Virus record (IMG/VR): IMGVR_UViG_3300027896_000017 | Coordinates: 52,768-116,767 of that record | Strand: one strand, 5' to 3' | DNA: 64,000 bases | Origin: a virus | Shown here: positions 1-9,500 of the stretch, one piece after another | Layout of the letters: every line of letters starts with the position of its first letter | Position numbering within the stretch: position 1 is the stretch's first letter | The notes under the pieces: generated by a model | What the model saw: the letters and a program-made list of their open reading frames with translations, nothing else | Told to the model about the DNA's origin: nothing | The model's database searches: none | Made by a program: the position numbers and the translations under genes

Positions 1-998
1 TGATTTGTAGTTCCTATAGTACCATTAGAGGAATTATAACCACTATACCATTTCCATATATTACCTTCATATGGATAATATCTTCCATTAGGTTGTTCCG
101 CGCATTTATATAAAGACAATTTTAAAAACTCTACAGCATACTCGTCTAAATCGGTTCCGCCAAAAATTGGCAAAAGGGCTGAACTATAATTTAAACCGGA
201 TTTATTAATAAATGTAGCCCAAGGGGTACCCGTACTGGAGGCACTAATAACATCATTAATATTATCGCCTGACGCGACCTTAATTAATAAATAATCATCA
301 CCCCATATAATTTCAGACTCATCAGCGCTGATAACCTGAACATTATAATGCGAAATATCTTTATAATCAGGTTGATCTGGAGTGTATAGCCCCTCTATCG
401 ACATTACGCCAATTAAATCGTCTGAAATTTCACCATTACTAAATGATTTATCTATTTCAGCATAATGTTTTCTATCATTGGGCTCTTTAGATGATAATAA
501 ATTTAATATTTTAAAATATTGGTCTTTAATATCTGATCTATTGGCCTTAACAACAATATAATTATTTAAACCAATTTCCCTTATTTTATAATAATCTGAA
601 GAAGAGATTTCTATTAAATCTTGATAAATAGGTTTTAAATTTGAATCGTATTGAGGTTCTATAGATACTTCACGAATAGCCCTGATAGTATAATTATCAT
701 TTTTATTTGTAGGATCAAGATTTAAGGGCTTAGAAGTTAACGGCCCTAAAATTATTTCATAATAATCTTCAATTGGATATATTTCAGATTGTTCAGGTGC
801 GGAACTATTATATAATCGTGTTGATTTGGTAATTAAATTGTTAGTGGCTAATCTCAACCCTTGCCAATAATTCTCAAATAATTCCCTATCATCATCAGAT
901 AAATAGTCCCAGAAAGTGGTTAAATAATCCCACAAATTTAAATTAAATTTATCCTCTTGAACTAAAGGATAATATTGCGTATTATCGTTCTGGCTCAT
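1..998 (-). CDS. Partial virion/baseplate-region protein, C-terminus outside window
   Basis: The reading frame is open from an ATG at 998 to the left edge, about 332 codons, so the C-terminus is missing. The start overlaps the stop of the upstream baseplate-like gene as ATGA, which indicates translational coupling within one minus-strand operon. The N-terminus is rich in aromatic and acidic residues (LWDYLTTFWDYLSDDD) and has no signal peptide. I do not recognise the family. Its place directly downstream of a baseplate J-like gene suggests another tail or baseplate component, but this is inferred from context only. Confidence 0.75.
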   Translation of the reverse strand, partial: MSQNDNTQYYPLVQEDKFNLNLWDYLTTFWDYLSDDDRELFENYWQGLRLATNNLITKSTRLYNSSAPEQSEIYPIEDYYEIILGPLTSKPLNLDPTNKNDNYTIRAIREVSIEPQYDSNLKPIYQDLIEISSSDYYKIREIGLNNYIVVKANRSDIKDQYFKILNLLSSKEPNDRKHYAEIDKSFSNGEISDDLIGVMSIEGLYTPDQPDYKDISHYNVQVISADESEIIWGDDYLLIKVASGDNINDVISASSTGTPWATFINKSGLNYSSALLPIFGGTDLDEYAVEFLKLSLYKCAEQPNGRYYPYEGNIWKWYSGYNSSNGTIGTTN

Positions 999-3976
999 AA
1001 TGTAGTTGCCGATAATGATGTGATTCTAAAAAATTCTATCGAATTCGCCTCTAATTGGTCGGTAAATGTTCCAGTTATAAGATTGCCTAAATTATCATAT
1101 CTGATGTAAGACACAGTTATAGGTTCTTGAATATTATTAACTATATTTTGATTATATAAATAACTAACAAGATCTTTAACAACAAATACACCATCTATAT
1201 TGTCATCAAAATATTTTTTTATAGCATCAGTAACCTGATTGTCGCTTGATTTTCCAGTATAATAAATGGCAAATGAAAGACTGATTGGCGATTTATGTTT
1301 AACAAGGATATCTCCATATACTCTGCCAAAAATAGGACCTTCAAAAAAATCCTGCATAGCAGATATGGATGGATAGGTGGTATATTCAACGGTAATAGAG
1401 TCAGAATCAATATTATTTAAATATATTTTAACGATCTCTTTTGACGATCTTACTAATAATAAATCTGAACGCATTACCGTATAATCTGAATTTGATAAAA
1501 TTTTAGTTTCATTAAGAGTGGCCCCTATAGTAACGGATAAAATATCAATAATAGGCATATTACAACCAAGCGCCCTGCTCATTTCAAAATAATTATCATT
1601 AATTTGTTTAGTTAAAGTGATTGAGGATGAAATTAAATTTTCATAATTACTTAATGTAGCCACGTAAATATCCGATTTGTTATTGGCATGATACGATCCT
1701 GAAGAACCACTTTCAGCTTTTATATAATCAATATGAAGAACCGAATGTATGTCATCTTCAGTTTCATTTGAATATCTACTTTTTAATTTGGTAGTTCCGG
1801 TTGTTATAAATAAAATAAAAATATTAGTTCCAAATCTATTTAAAACTTTATAACGATCTATGCCGTCTAAATCCTGTGTAAATAATGATTCTAAACTATT
1901 TTTAGAGCCATCTGGGTTAGATAATCCAGATATTGCAGTCCAGGCTCCACTGGTTAATTCAGTGGATCCGGTAGCAACGCTTTGCCCCTCTTTATCCCAT
2001 ATATAAGCCTGAAAGCCATCTGTTAAGGTGTTATTTATGGCGCTGGAGCCATTAGCACGAGCGTATAAAGTAATAGGGCCATCAAGATGTTCTACATTCA
2101 AAGCAAACATTGCTGTGGCTTTCTTTTCTGAAATATCAAAAGCTTTTAAATTTGTTATTTGCCATTGATCGGCAGTAGATAGACTTTTGGTATCTAATGA
2201 TATTTTCATCATAGTTCCATAACGAGTAGAAGATATATTTCTTAATTCGGTGCCATAAACACTTAACAGCGCACTCTGTGTTTGAATTCTTAATACATTT
2301 TCTGATGGCGTAGTGTCTGGACTTGATTCCGCTGTTTTATGCAAATAAAGGGTCATTCTTAAATCGTCATAAATAATAAATTCAAATTCATATTCTGATA
2401 AAGGTTCTATGCGCCACAAGGTTTCAAATAAAGCGTTAATATCGCCTATGGTGTGCTGTTGTTCTTCATCCTCATCCACAAGATATACTTGAGCAGTTCC
2501 ATATTTTTCAGCATGAGCGAAATAAATAGAAGCATTATTAGGAGGGGGCGTTCCCTCAGAAATCTCATTTTGAGGAACAAATTTATTATTTATTCTAATT
2601 CCAAAACCAATTCCAGTATAACCGTCTACTGTATTATCATTAGTTCCACCTATCATTATCTGAAGATTGCTATTAGCTGTAAGGGCTGAATCGTCAGCGA
2701 CATCGGGCCATGTAAAAGTTCCGGACAATTTAACACCAATACGTTTATTGATATCTTTACCAACAGACAAAGAATTCAGCGCTCCACCGCAAATATTAAT
2801 AGTATTATTGGTAAAATTTAAAACTTTAATATCTTCTGCGCCATCGGCTAACGGCCCAAGATTACTAGGAGTAAATCCATTAGCGCCATAAATCCATTCT
2901 GGAGACGGAACAATTACAGGAGTATACCCAACATTTTCATCAATAATATTAAATAGGTCTTTTGTTGCAACTTCCATATATGTTTTATAATCATCAAAAA
3001 ATATCCCTTTATACATATCGTCGGTGCATTCCTGATTTAATGCATAACCATGAAATGCCGGTTCTTGAGAATTAATATCACTAGGTTCTATGGTAAGAGG
3101 ATAATCATAATCTGTGGGGATAGAAAGAGGACCCCATTGACCAGCGTTAACATTCCCAGCTTCAAATGGATATATCTGATAAAAACCTATACTTTTAATA
3201 AGATTTTCACCTTGAACTTTTCCAAGAAACGTTACTTGCTGCGGAGGGGCTGATAAATCTATAGCTTCAACTAAATCGCGATTCATATATCTGTCGCCGG
3301 CTGAAGCTATGTATTGGGATCGTATAATAGGAAAAAATTCAGGCAATCTGGCATATATACTACGCTTATTCATTAAGCTTCTGTCATTAATAGCATATGT
3401 TAATCTTTTAAAATATTGTTCATTATTTTCATATTTAGAACCATTTTTAATAGCCTCAGGATTAGATACCATTTTATAAGTAAAATCAATATTTGTTATT
3501 TGGGATATTCCGCCAACATCAATATTGTAAGAACCCCCTCTTACTGTAGCTATAATTGGAACGTCAATATAATAAATAGCAAATCGATCTGTAGAACGTA
3601 AAAATGATCCACTATTGATATATCCAGGTTGAATGGCTTGATATTGTAATCCATCAGAACTTATAAACCTGGTGTCGGCAGTTATTTCAATATTAACCTT
3701 TTGATCAAACCATATTCTTGCATAGCCAAAGGCATAATCTCCATATACTCTAGGTTCAAAAAATTTATTACCAAAAAAATCCAATTCCTGTTCAGACATA
3801 TTTTGCCAATTAGTTACATCATTTATTCTATGCTCGCTGGCTAAAGAATTATAGAAATCGCCCAAAATTATACCTGAAGGCTTTACAGCCAATTCATCAA
3901 TTACAGTTCCTTTTTGGCCGGAAGACTCTGAAACCTCGGACCATTTTTTTCTAATAAAAGCTGTAAAATTAAACAT
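995..3976 (-). CDS. Baseplate J-like / baseplate wedge protein
   Basis: This 993-residue protein has an N-terminal part resembling baseplate J/gp6-type wedge proteins. It has an early helix-rich segment, then a beta-rich stretch with VRGGSYNIDVGGIS (about residue 150), then NNEQYFKRLTYAINDRS followed by a helix and RSQYIASAGDR (about 185-230). That order matches the family's GxxxNv...E..e.R pattern. The C-terminal half is beta-rich and probably forms domains that contact other tail parts. The start at 3976 is preceded by AAGGAA. It is the first gene of the left minus-strand operon, divergent from the gene at 4140. The family call rests on pattern, not alignment; a virion role is more certain than the exact position in the baseplate. 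Confidence 0.6.
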   Translation of the reverse strand: MFNFTAFIRKKWSEVSESSGQKGTVIDELAVKPSGIILGDFYNSLASEHRINDVTNWQNMSEQELDFFGNKFFEPRVYGDYAFGYARIWFDQKVNIEITADTRFISSDGLQYQAIQPGYINSGSFLRSTDRFAIYYIDVPIIATVRGGSYNIDVGGISQITNIDFTYKMVSNPEAIKNGSKYENNEQYFKRLTYAINDRSLMNKRSIYARLPEFFPIIRSQYIASAGDRYMNRDLVEAIDLSAPPQQVTFLGKVQGENLIKSIGFYQIYPFEAGNVNAGQWGPLSIPTDYDYPLTIEPSDINSQEPAFHGYALNQECTDDMYKGIFFDDYKTYMEVATKDLFNIIDENVGYTPVIVPSPEWIYGANGFTPSNLGPLADGAEDIKVLNFTNNTINICGGALNSLSVGKDINKRIGVKLSGTFTWPDVADDSALTANSNLQIMIGGTNDNTVDGYTGIGFGIRINNKFVPQNEISEGTPPPNNASIYFAHAEKYGTAQVYLVDEDEEQQHTIGDINALFETLWRIEPLSEYEFEFIIYDDLRMTLYLHKTAESSPDTTPSENVLRIQTQSALLSVYGTELRNISSTRYGTMMKISLDTKSLSTADQWQITNLKAFDISEKKATAMFALNVEHLDGPITLYARANGSSAINNTLTDGFQAYIWDKEGQSVATGSTELTSGAWTAISGLSNPDGSKNSLESLFTQDLDGIDRYKVLNRFGTNIFILFITTGTTKLKSRYSNETEDDIHSVLHIDYIKAESGSSGSYHANNKSDIYVATLSNYENLISSSITLTKQINDNYFEMSRALGCNMPIIDILSVTIGATLNETKILSNSDYTVMRSDLLLVRSSKEIVKIYLNNIDSDSITVEYTTYPSISAMQDFFEGPIFGRVYGDILVKHKSPISLSFAIYYTGKSSDNQVTDAIKKYFDDNIDGVFVVKDLVSYLYNQNIVNNIQEPITVSYIRYDNLGNLITGTFTDQLEANSIEFFRITSLSATTL

Positions 3977-4076
3977 AGTATTCCTTGGGGGTTAAAGAGG
4001 CCCTATTATTGAATATATATATAATATACCTTTAAACCATCTTTTCTTCAATATGTTATTTTAAAAGTAATTAGGA

Positions 4077-4090
4077 AATAACTATAATAG
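4077..4090 (+). promoter_or_regulatory. Candidate phage promoter, AATAACTATAATAG motif
   Basis: A TATAAT core lies at 4083-4088 inside the 14-mer AATAACTATAATAG, 50 bases before the ATG of the 4140 gene. The same 14-mer recurs exactly at 20984-20997 ahead of another plus-strand gene, and close variants occur at 14576 and 32003. No consistent -35 box is visible, so it could be an extended -10 for the host polymerase or a motif for the phage polymerase. Confidence 0.5.
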
Positions 4091-4139
4091 TGAGATTTAA
4101 TTTAGACTGATCATCTTTAACTAAACAAAGGAGTTTAAT

Positions 4140-4889
4140 ATGGGAAAGCTGCATGAACACATTGCGGTGGAAAATGACATCAAAGGAACGCTATCGAAAA
4201 TTATAGCAGAAGCCGCGACTACGTTCACCAAAAAAGACACGCATTTTGATGAGTCTTCAAGGCTTTATACTCCGTTTGTAGATGGAGATAAAGATATTCC
4301 AGAAACTGAAGTAACGCATATGGTTACTACAGTAAAAGACAAGCTTGACTATGTATTTCCATATCTGGCCAAAAACCTAGATCATACATATCAGAAGGAA
4401 TTGGCCAATACGGTAGCAAAAGCTGATGTGGTTCTGGAGAACGGGACGGTTTTGGCAGAAAAAGTGCCGGTGCTTGTTCTGGTTCAGCTGGAGAATACAT
4501 TAGAAGGCTTCAGAAAAAATGTTCTGGAAATCATTCCCACATTGGATCCCAAGATTGATTGGGAACCTGATACGTCAGCTAAAAATGTGTGGAAGACCCG
4601 CAATGCCATCAAAACAGTCAGAACGAAGAAAATAAATAAGCCAGTAATCGTAGTGCCGGCTTCAGACAAGTTTCAGGCACAAGGGCAATTGGTGCCTGAA
4701 GACATCCCTGTGGGCGAATTTGTCAAAACAGCTCGCACAGGAAGGTTCTCACCTCTTCAGAAAAGTGATATTCTTGCTAAAATGGACGTAATCATAGCTG
4801 CTGTAAAAAAGGCTCGCGCAAGGGCCAATGATACGCCTATTGAGAACGTAACAATTGGCAAGAAGATTGTGGATTTTATTCTTGGTTGA
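4140..4889 (+). CDS. Uncharacterised 249-residue protein, probably well expressed
   Basis: The product is a soluble, helix-rich, lysine-rich protein without signal peptide or membrane segment. I do not recognise the family. The start is fixed by AAAGGAG seven bases upstream of the ATG. Codon choice is clearly less AT-biased than in the flanking virion genes (for example GCTCGCACAGG, GTGCCGGTGC), as in the genes at 14718 and 36861, which suggests strong expression or a different origin. It is alone between a promoter-like motif at 4077 and a hairpin region at 4897-5050, so it looks like a single-gene transcription unit. Its function is not predictable from what I can see. Confidence 0.75.
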   Translation: MGKLHEHIAVENDIKGTLSKIIAEAATTFTKKDTHFDESSRLYTPFVDGDKDIPETEVTHMVTTVKDKLDYVFPYLAKNLDHTYQKELANTVAKADVVLENGTVLAEKVPVLVLVQLENTLEGFRKNVLEIIPTLDPKIDWEPDTSAKNVWKTRNAIKTVRTKKINKPVIVVPASDKFQAQGQLVPEDIPVGEFVKTARTGRFSPLQKSDILAKMDVIIAAVKKARARANDTPIENVTIGKKIVDFILG

Positions 4890-4896
4890 ATATTAA

Positions 4897-4993
4897 TTTA
4901 TATATTGCTAGTGTAGGATAGTCGGGAGGCTTTGAAGTGGGGGCGCTAGTTTCCATGGAGCCAAAAGTGGAATACCGATCTGCAATATATAAA
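4897..4993 (+). ncRNA. Long hairpin structure downstream of the 4140 gene
   Basis: A perfect 12-bp helix (TTTATATATTGC, 4897-4908, with GCAATATATAAA, 4982-4993) closes a 73-nt G-rich interior. Inside, TCGG can pair with CCGA and GGCT with AGCC. The interior is much more GC-rich than its surroundings. It has no open reading frame of note. It could be a 3'-UTR element, a small RNA or a protein-binding site. I could not assign it to a known RNA class. Confidence 0.45.
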
Positions 4994-5015
4994 ATAATAT
5001 AATTGTATAAAGATT

Positions 5016-5050
5016 GACAATGCGAACTTATAACTTCGCATTGTTATTAT
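5016..5050 (+). terminator. Terminator-like hairpin
   Basis: An 11-bp stem (GACAATGCGAA with TTCGCATTGTT) has a 7-nt loop and is followed by TATTAT. It probably ends transcription from the 4140 gene. The T-run is weak. Confidence 0.5.
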
Positions 5051-5051
5051 A

Positions 5052-5109
5052 GACACAATAGTCATATTTATATTCAGATTAATGAATAAAACTCAGGCTA
5101 TTATGTGTC
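5052..5109 (+). ncRNA. Hairpin just upstream of the tRNA-like element
   Basis: GACACA at 5052-5057 pairs with TGTGTC at 5104-5109, and ATAG with CTAT inside it. A further AT-rich hairpin (TTTAT...ATAAA) lies within. It may be an independent 5' domain of the tRNA-like RNA that follows. No protein-coding signal is seen here. Confidence 0.35.
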
Positions 5110-5131
5110 CCATGCTAAAAACAAAAATGGT

Positions 5132-5257
5132 CGATTTTGGTCTACAAAATCGTTATCCAAGCCCAATCACCGGTTCAAATCCGGTCTGGCTCTCTAAGAA
5201 CATCTATATGATGTTTTTAAAGAGCCGGTAGCTTAGAGGTCAAAGCGGGGTGATAAC
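5132..5257 (+). tRNA. Circularly permuted tRNA-like element (3' half before 5' half)
   Basis: A perfect T-arm lies at 5169-5185 (ACCGG, loop TTCAAAT, CCGGT), followed directly by an acceptor strand CTGGCTC at 5186-5192. Its partner GAGCCGG is not upstream but downstream at 5222-5228, followed by TA and a perfect D-arm at 5231-5246 (GCTT, AGAGGTCA, AAGC). The acceptor pairs over 7 bp with one G-U. After the D-arm, GGGT at 5248-5251 pairs with GCCC at 5161-5164, where the anticodon stem would be, and GATAAC (5252-5257) pairs with GTTATC (5152-5157). A hairpin (5199-5215) links the two acceptor strands. No CCA is encoded and no normal anticodon loop can be read. It could be a permuted tRNA, a two-piece tmRNA-like RNA or a tRNA-derived structural element. 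Confidence 0.5.
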
Positions 5258-5333
5258 AGTAAAATACGATTTGTTGTAACCATTATCTTCTATGTAGCTC
5301 ATCCTATAAAGATGATAACTATATAACTGACCG

Positions 5334-5369
5334 CCTGGGGGGAAGGGTATTCCCCCTGGGTATTTTTTT
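5334..5369 (+). terminator. Strong intrinsic terminator after the tRNA-like element
   Basis: A GC-rich stem (CCTGGGGGG against CCCCCTGG, 5334-5342 and 5351-5359) is followed by a run of seven T. It gives the permuted tRNA-like element a natural 3' end, which supports the idea that the region is transcribed as its own RNA. Confidence 0.7.
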
Positions 5370-5471
5370 ACCTTTTTTTATAAAACGTTATTTTAAGGTA
5401 TTTTATGGTATAACTATATTGGAGAGGGTATATCCGTACCTGATCCATAAACCTTTTTCCAGGGAGTGTAT

Positions 5472-5654
5472 ATGAATCCGGTTACAGCGCCCGCAGGAGC
5501 ATTTGGTAAGGAAGTTATCAATAGCGTCATTTTTGGCGCTATCGCAGGAATTCTGATGGGGGTCACAGGGAGTGTCGTGACCAAAGCTTTGCAGCCCAGG
5601 GTTGACAAAGCAAATCAGGCCACCGGCAAGCCCGCCGGTGATACCAAGAATTAA
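5472..5654 (+). CDS. Small membrane protein (one predicted TM segment)
   Basis: The ATG at 5472 is chosen over an in-frame GTG at 5466 because AGGGAG (5461-5466) sits five bases upstream. The 60-residue product has an Ala/Gly-rich hydrophobic stretch (VINSVIFGAIAGILMGV, about residues 16-32) and a polar, Lys-rich C-terminal tail. One TM helix with a charged tail fits a small holin-like or membrane-associated phage protein, but nothing links it to lysis here. It stands alone between two terminators. The frame has balanced codon use and is preferred over the overlapping minus-strand frames. Confidence 0.6.
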   Translation: MNPVTAPAGAFGKEVINSVIFGAIAGILMGVTGSVVTKALQPRVDKANQATGKPAGDTKN

Positions 5655-5670
5655 TTGGGTGCTGTTAATG

Positions 5671-5703
5671 AAAAGCACCAGAAGAAATTCTGGTGCTTTT
5701 TTT
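5671..5703. terminator. Bidirectional intrinsic terminator
   Basis: A 13-bp stem (AAAAGCACCAGAA with TTCTGGTGCTTTT), GAAA loop and T-run lies between the converging genes at 5472 and 5726. The A-run on the other side lets it work for both strands. Confidence 0.8.
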
Positions 5704-5725
5704 ACTTAATCTTTTTTTTTACTTA

Positions 5726-6508
5726 TTACGATCTTATACTTCCTTCACCATGCACATCAACCTGTTGTCCTTTTGCAGGGGTATCATTTGGGGATTTATT
5801 ATTATTCTGATTTTCTTCATTGTCAGGCGTGACTGCTTGCCCTTCATCACCACCCTCCACTTTCTGAAGCATGGTATAATAATCTGCCTTTTCAGCCAAA
5901 TGATCTAATGCTATCTTTTTTCGAGTGGCAGGATCTTCACTATGTTCAGCTTCAACCTCAATACCCATTTCCAGCTGTTGAGGATCAACAGTATTGGGAT
6001 CTAATCCCTGAGATTTTCCACCTCTTAAAAATTGAATATACTTACCAGCTAAAATATAAGCAGCGGCTTCGGCTTGAGGAATATCATATCCTTTAGATTC
6101 CGCGAATTCATGAAACATTTCATCTGTTGGAGTAGGGTTCTGTTGAAAAAAATCAAATATCATTTTGGGGTCAATAGCACTTGTTCCTGTAGACGCCGCT
6201 TCTTCAGCAGGCTCATTTCCTGTAATCTCTTTTTCACCATTATTCTGAGGTTTATTTTCTCCAAAGTTTCCTTTATTATTTTGTTCCTTATTTTGTTCTT
6301 TACCTTCTGTATTATCTGGTTTCTTATTTTTATCTTTGCTTTCATTATCTTGTTTGACTGGTTTGTTTCCCATTCCTTTAGGAGGGAATGGCTTCTTATC
6401 TGATCCTTTTTTAGCAGTATTAGATTTATTTGTTTCAGACTTAGACTGTTTTGATTCATCCGCAGGTATCTCCGCAGCTAATTTGGTTAAAAGATCTGAA
6501 TTTTCCAT
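5726..6508 (-). CDS. Low-complexity acidic protein, likely virion-associated
   Basis: The start is placed at the ATG at 6508, preceded by AAGAGGTG. A longer frame reaches 6622 but would overlap the polymerase gene and lacks a site. The 260-residue product has an N-terminal helix, then a long K/N/E/Q/P-rich disordered region (about residues 15-110), then a compact helical part (about 115-215) and a disordered tail. No known domain is recognised. It is directly downstream of the RNA polymerase gene in the same minus-strand unit, so it could be a polymerase partner or a packaged protein. This is inference from position only. Confidence 0.7.
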   Translation of the reverse strand: MENSDLLTKLAAEIPADESKQSKSETNKSNTAKKGSDKKPFPPKGMGNKPVKQDNESKDKNKKPDNTEGKEQNKEQNNKGNFGENKPQNNGEKEITGNEPAEEAASTGTSAIDPKMIFDFFQQNPTPTDEMFHEFAESKGYDIPQAEAAAYILAGKYIQFLRGGKSQGLDPNTVDPQQLEMGIEVEAEHSEDPATRKKIALDHLAEKADYYTMLQKVEGGDEGQAVTPDNEENQNNNKSPNDTPAKGQQVDVHGEGSIRS

Positions 6509-6552
6509 AAGCACCTCTTTTGTGTTAAGTTTATATATTTTAACATACTTTA

Positions 6553-9500
6553 CTACCACGTATAATTCCCCGTAACGTACTCGGGGATAGGGTGATTTAA
6601 CGGATTGCTGATTGATTTCCAACTCTGTGTGGTTCCTTCTTCAAGAACTTTTGCAATTCTATTGTGGGCCAATCTGGCTATCCAGTCCTCAGATGATTGG
6701 GCTTTTGCCTGAATTCCAGTAGGAGTTAAAAATGGCTCATGTTTAATTCTGTCTTTAAAAACTTTGATTCTTTTGAATCCCCTTTCATCAAGTTTATTAA
6801 TAACACTTTCATCTATTTTAGTATTCGCTTTAAATGGCCCATAATTTTGAGCCAGATGATCCCCTTCAGTATCATAAATACTTTCTTCTTTTAAATTATT
6901 ATTATTGTAATGTTCAACAGTCGTTAAAGGCGCGACGTCACCTTTTAAATAATTAGGATGACTGCCTGGTTCAAGTATTCTTGTGGTATTAGTTAATCCT
7001 CTGACTACAGTTTCAATATCGCGTTTATCCAATTTACCTTCCATCAATTCATTTATATGATTAACAAGAAATTTTTGAGTTTCAGGCATACCTTTATATT
7101 TTAAAATATCATGAGCCGACGGAGTGCCAGTGCTTAACAGATCGCCGGATTTGACTAAAACACCAGGTTTAACTAATGGTTGATTGTTGGCATCAATATA
7201 TCGTATTTCTTGTTTTTCTCCATTATCCAAATGAACATCCCATCCGCCAATGGGAGATTTTTTAATATCTTTTACAACACCATCGATACTCGCCAATGTG
7301 GCTTTGTCAGGATTATTTTTAGTAAATCGTAACGTATCAAATAATTGATCAAATACTGTAGATCCTGGTTTTTTCTGAATTTGTAATGCGCCTCCGGTAT
7401 GGAATGCTTTCATCGCCATGTTTAATGAAGGCTCAGTGATCGTGTGGGCTGAGATGATTCCAATATTATCTCCAATATTAGGTTTTTTTCCATCATAATT
7501 TACACCATATGAAAACGAAGAAAAGCCGTCTCCAGGAGTTGGGTCCGTTATTGGAGACTGAACATAAACTTTTTTAATTCCATGTTGGCTTAATTTATTC
7601 GCCACATCAGATGTTACAATATCATTTCGTTTTGCTATAATTTTTCCATTATCAGCTTTTGCGTCTTGCGCAAGGAACCTGTTTAATATGCCTTTATTGT
7701 CATTAATATCATATTCAAAACCTTTATTATCAACCGGCTCATCGTGAGTTATTCTGGTTTCATAAATTGAATTAATCAAATCTTTTGTAAGCCATCCAGG
7801 CTTTGAAGAAGAAATTGATTTTTTAATATTACCACCACGGGCCCCATGTGCAGCAGACCAATATCCAAAAGTATCCAATCCTTCAGAATAAGATTTAGTA
7901 ATAGGCAGAGGTATAGGTCTATCTTCCGCATCAGTAACTATTCCAGGCATTAAAGCAATAGCGCTTATATTATCAATACCTTTAGTTCCTCCTGATTTCA
8001 AGCCAACGCCTATCATGGTATTTTCGCCATATTTATTTTCAAGTTCTTTTCTACCCTTCATTGTCATGGAACTGAACGCTTTAACTATAGACATGGGGTC
8101 TTTTTTATCTGAATTTTTTTCCGCCTCTCTTACAAGAGAATCTCTTAAATCTCTATCAACAACCGTATCTGAAACACCAAGGGTGAAGCCAAAAATAGTA
8201 GAATAGTTATTTCCAACATCTTTAATTTTATCGGCTAATCCTAAAGCAATTTTTCCATTGTGTTTTTTGGTGACATCTCTAATCCACGATTCTACATTTT
8301 TACCATTCAATTCGATATCGTATTTTTTTAAATCATCAGGAACCACACTGTTAATTTCATGCATACCAAAGGGAGCTTTTTTATCTCCAACCGTTACGGA
8401 GTCGGCATAGGTAAATTTATTCTGTTTAAAAGCATTACGAGCCTGTTCCAGCGTATCAAATTTTAGACCAGTATCCTGTCCACCTTTACCCTTGGAGACA
8501 AGCCAGCTGCCTACAATCATGTCCATTTGAGGTACATTAAGAACTGAATCGTATCCAGTTTTAAGCATAGAGGCTGAGGGTTTCATTTTTTCAGCTTCGG
8601 CAATGGCTTTGGGGGAAATGGGGACGTGTAACTGAAAGGTATCAAAAACAGGAATTCCATTTGAACACATAAACGTCATTGGCCCCGGAACGGTAATGTC
8701 ATATAAACATTGTTTTTTATCAATAAAATTAACTTTATCGGCGGTAAGCCATGTTATAGTATTATTATTAACAATTTCAATCCATTCACTTGGCAAACAA
8801 TTATTAGACATAGAAATTATTTTTTTAGACATTAATCTCCCAAGCAAACCTTTTCGACAAGCCTTTCTCATTGAATCTCGCATTATTGGATCTTTAATAA
8901 ATTTTTCGCATTTATCATACAAATCTTTATTCCAAGGCACCCTATCTACCATATTAATTGTTCTATTGGTAGCCATTGATGAAGATAAAAATTTTCTATA
9001 TATTAAAGATTTTTCTTTATTCTTAAATATTAATTCTTTGCCCCTTATATCAATAGAAGACATGCCAATATTATAATATGAATTATTATTTTTACTATAA
9101 TAACTTATTAAACATGATATATTTAAACTTTTACACATAGTTAAAATTTCGTCGGCAAGACGCAAAGATGTTGTTGCATATCTAAATTTAAAAGATCCAT
9201 TACTATTAGAAAAGCCTATACTTCCGTCGGTATCAAGCATTCCAGATAACAAACCAAGTTTAAATTCTTTAGGGGAAGACATATAACATGGCGGCAAGTG
9301 TTTGTTATAACAATTATGCCCAATTATATTTCTTAAATTTTCTGCCAAAGAAATATTTGATAATGATATATTTTTTCCAATATATTCATTTTTACTATTA
9401 CAAATTTTCTTTTTATATTCATTAGACCAAAATGTTGGTTCTGTTTTTAACAATTTTATAATATTAGATTTAAAAGAATTTTCAATATCTTGATGAATGG

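Noticed and set aside
5132-5279. Ordinary tmRNA or ordinary tRNA
   Set aside because: A normal order of arms cannot be made. There is no Ala-type G-U at the third acceptor pair and no Ala-rich tag, and the D-arm is a real tRNA-type stem, unlike tmRNA.
5052-5369. Permuted group I intron-exon
   Set aside because: Group I core motifs were looked for on both sides of the tRNA-like halves but none could be recognised.
5403-5678. Minus-strand frames over the small membrane protein gene
   Set aside because: They overlap the plus-strand gene that has a good ribosome site and TM segment, and they would read into the bidirectional terminator.
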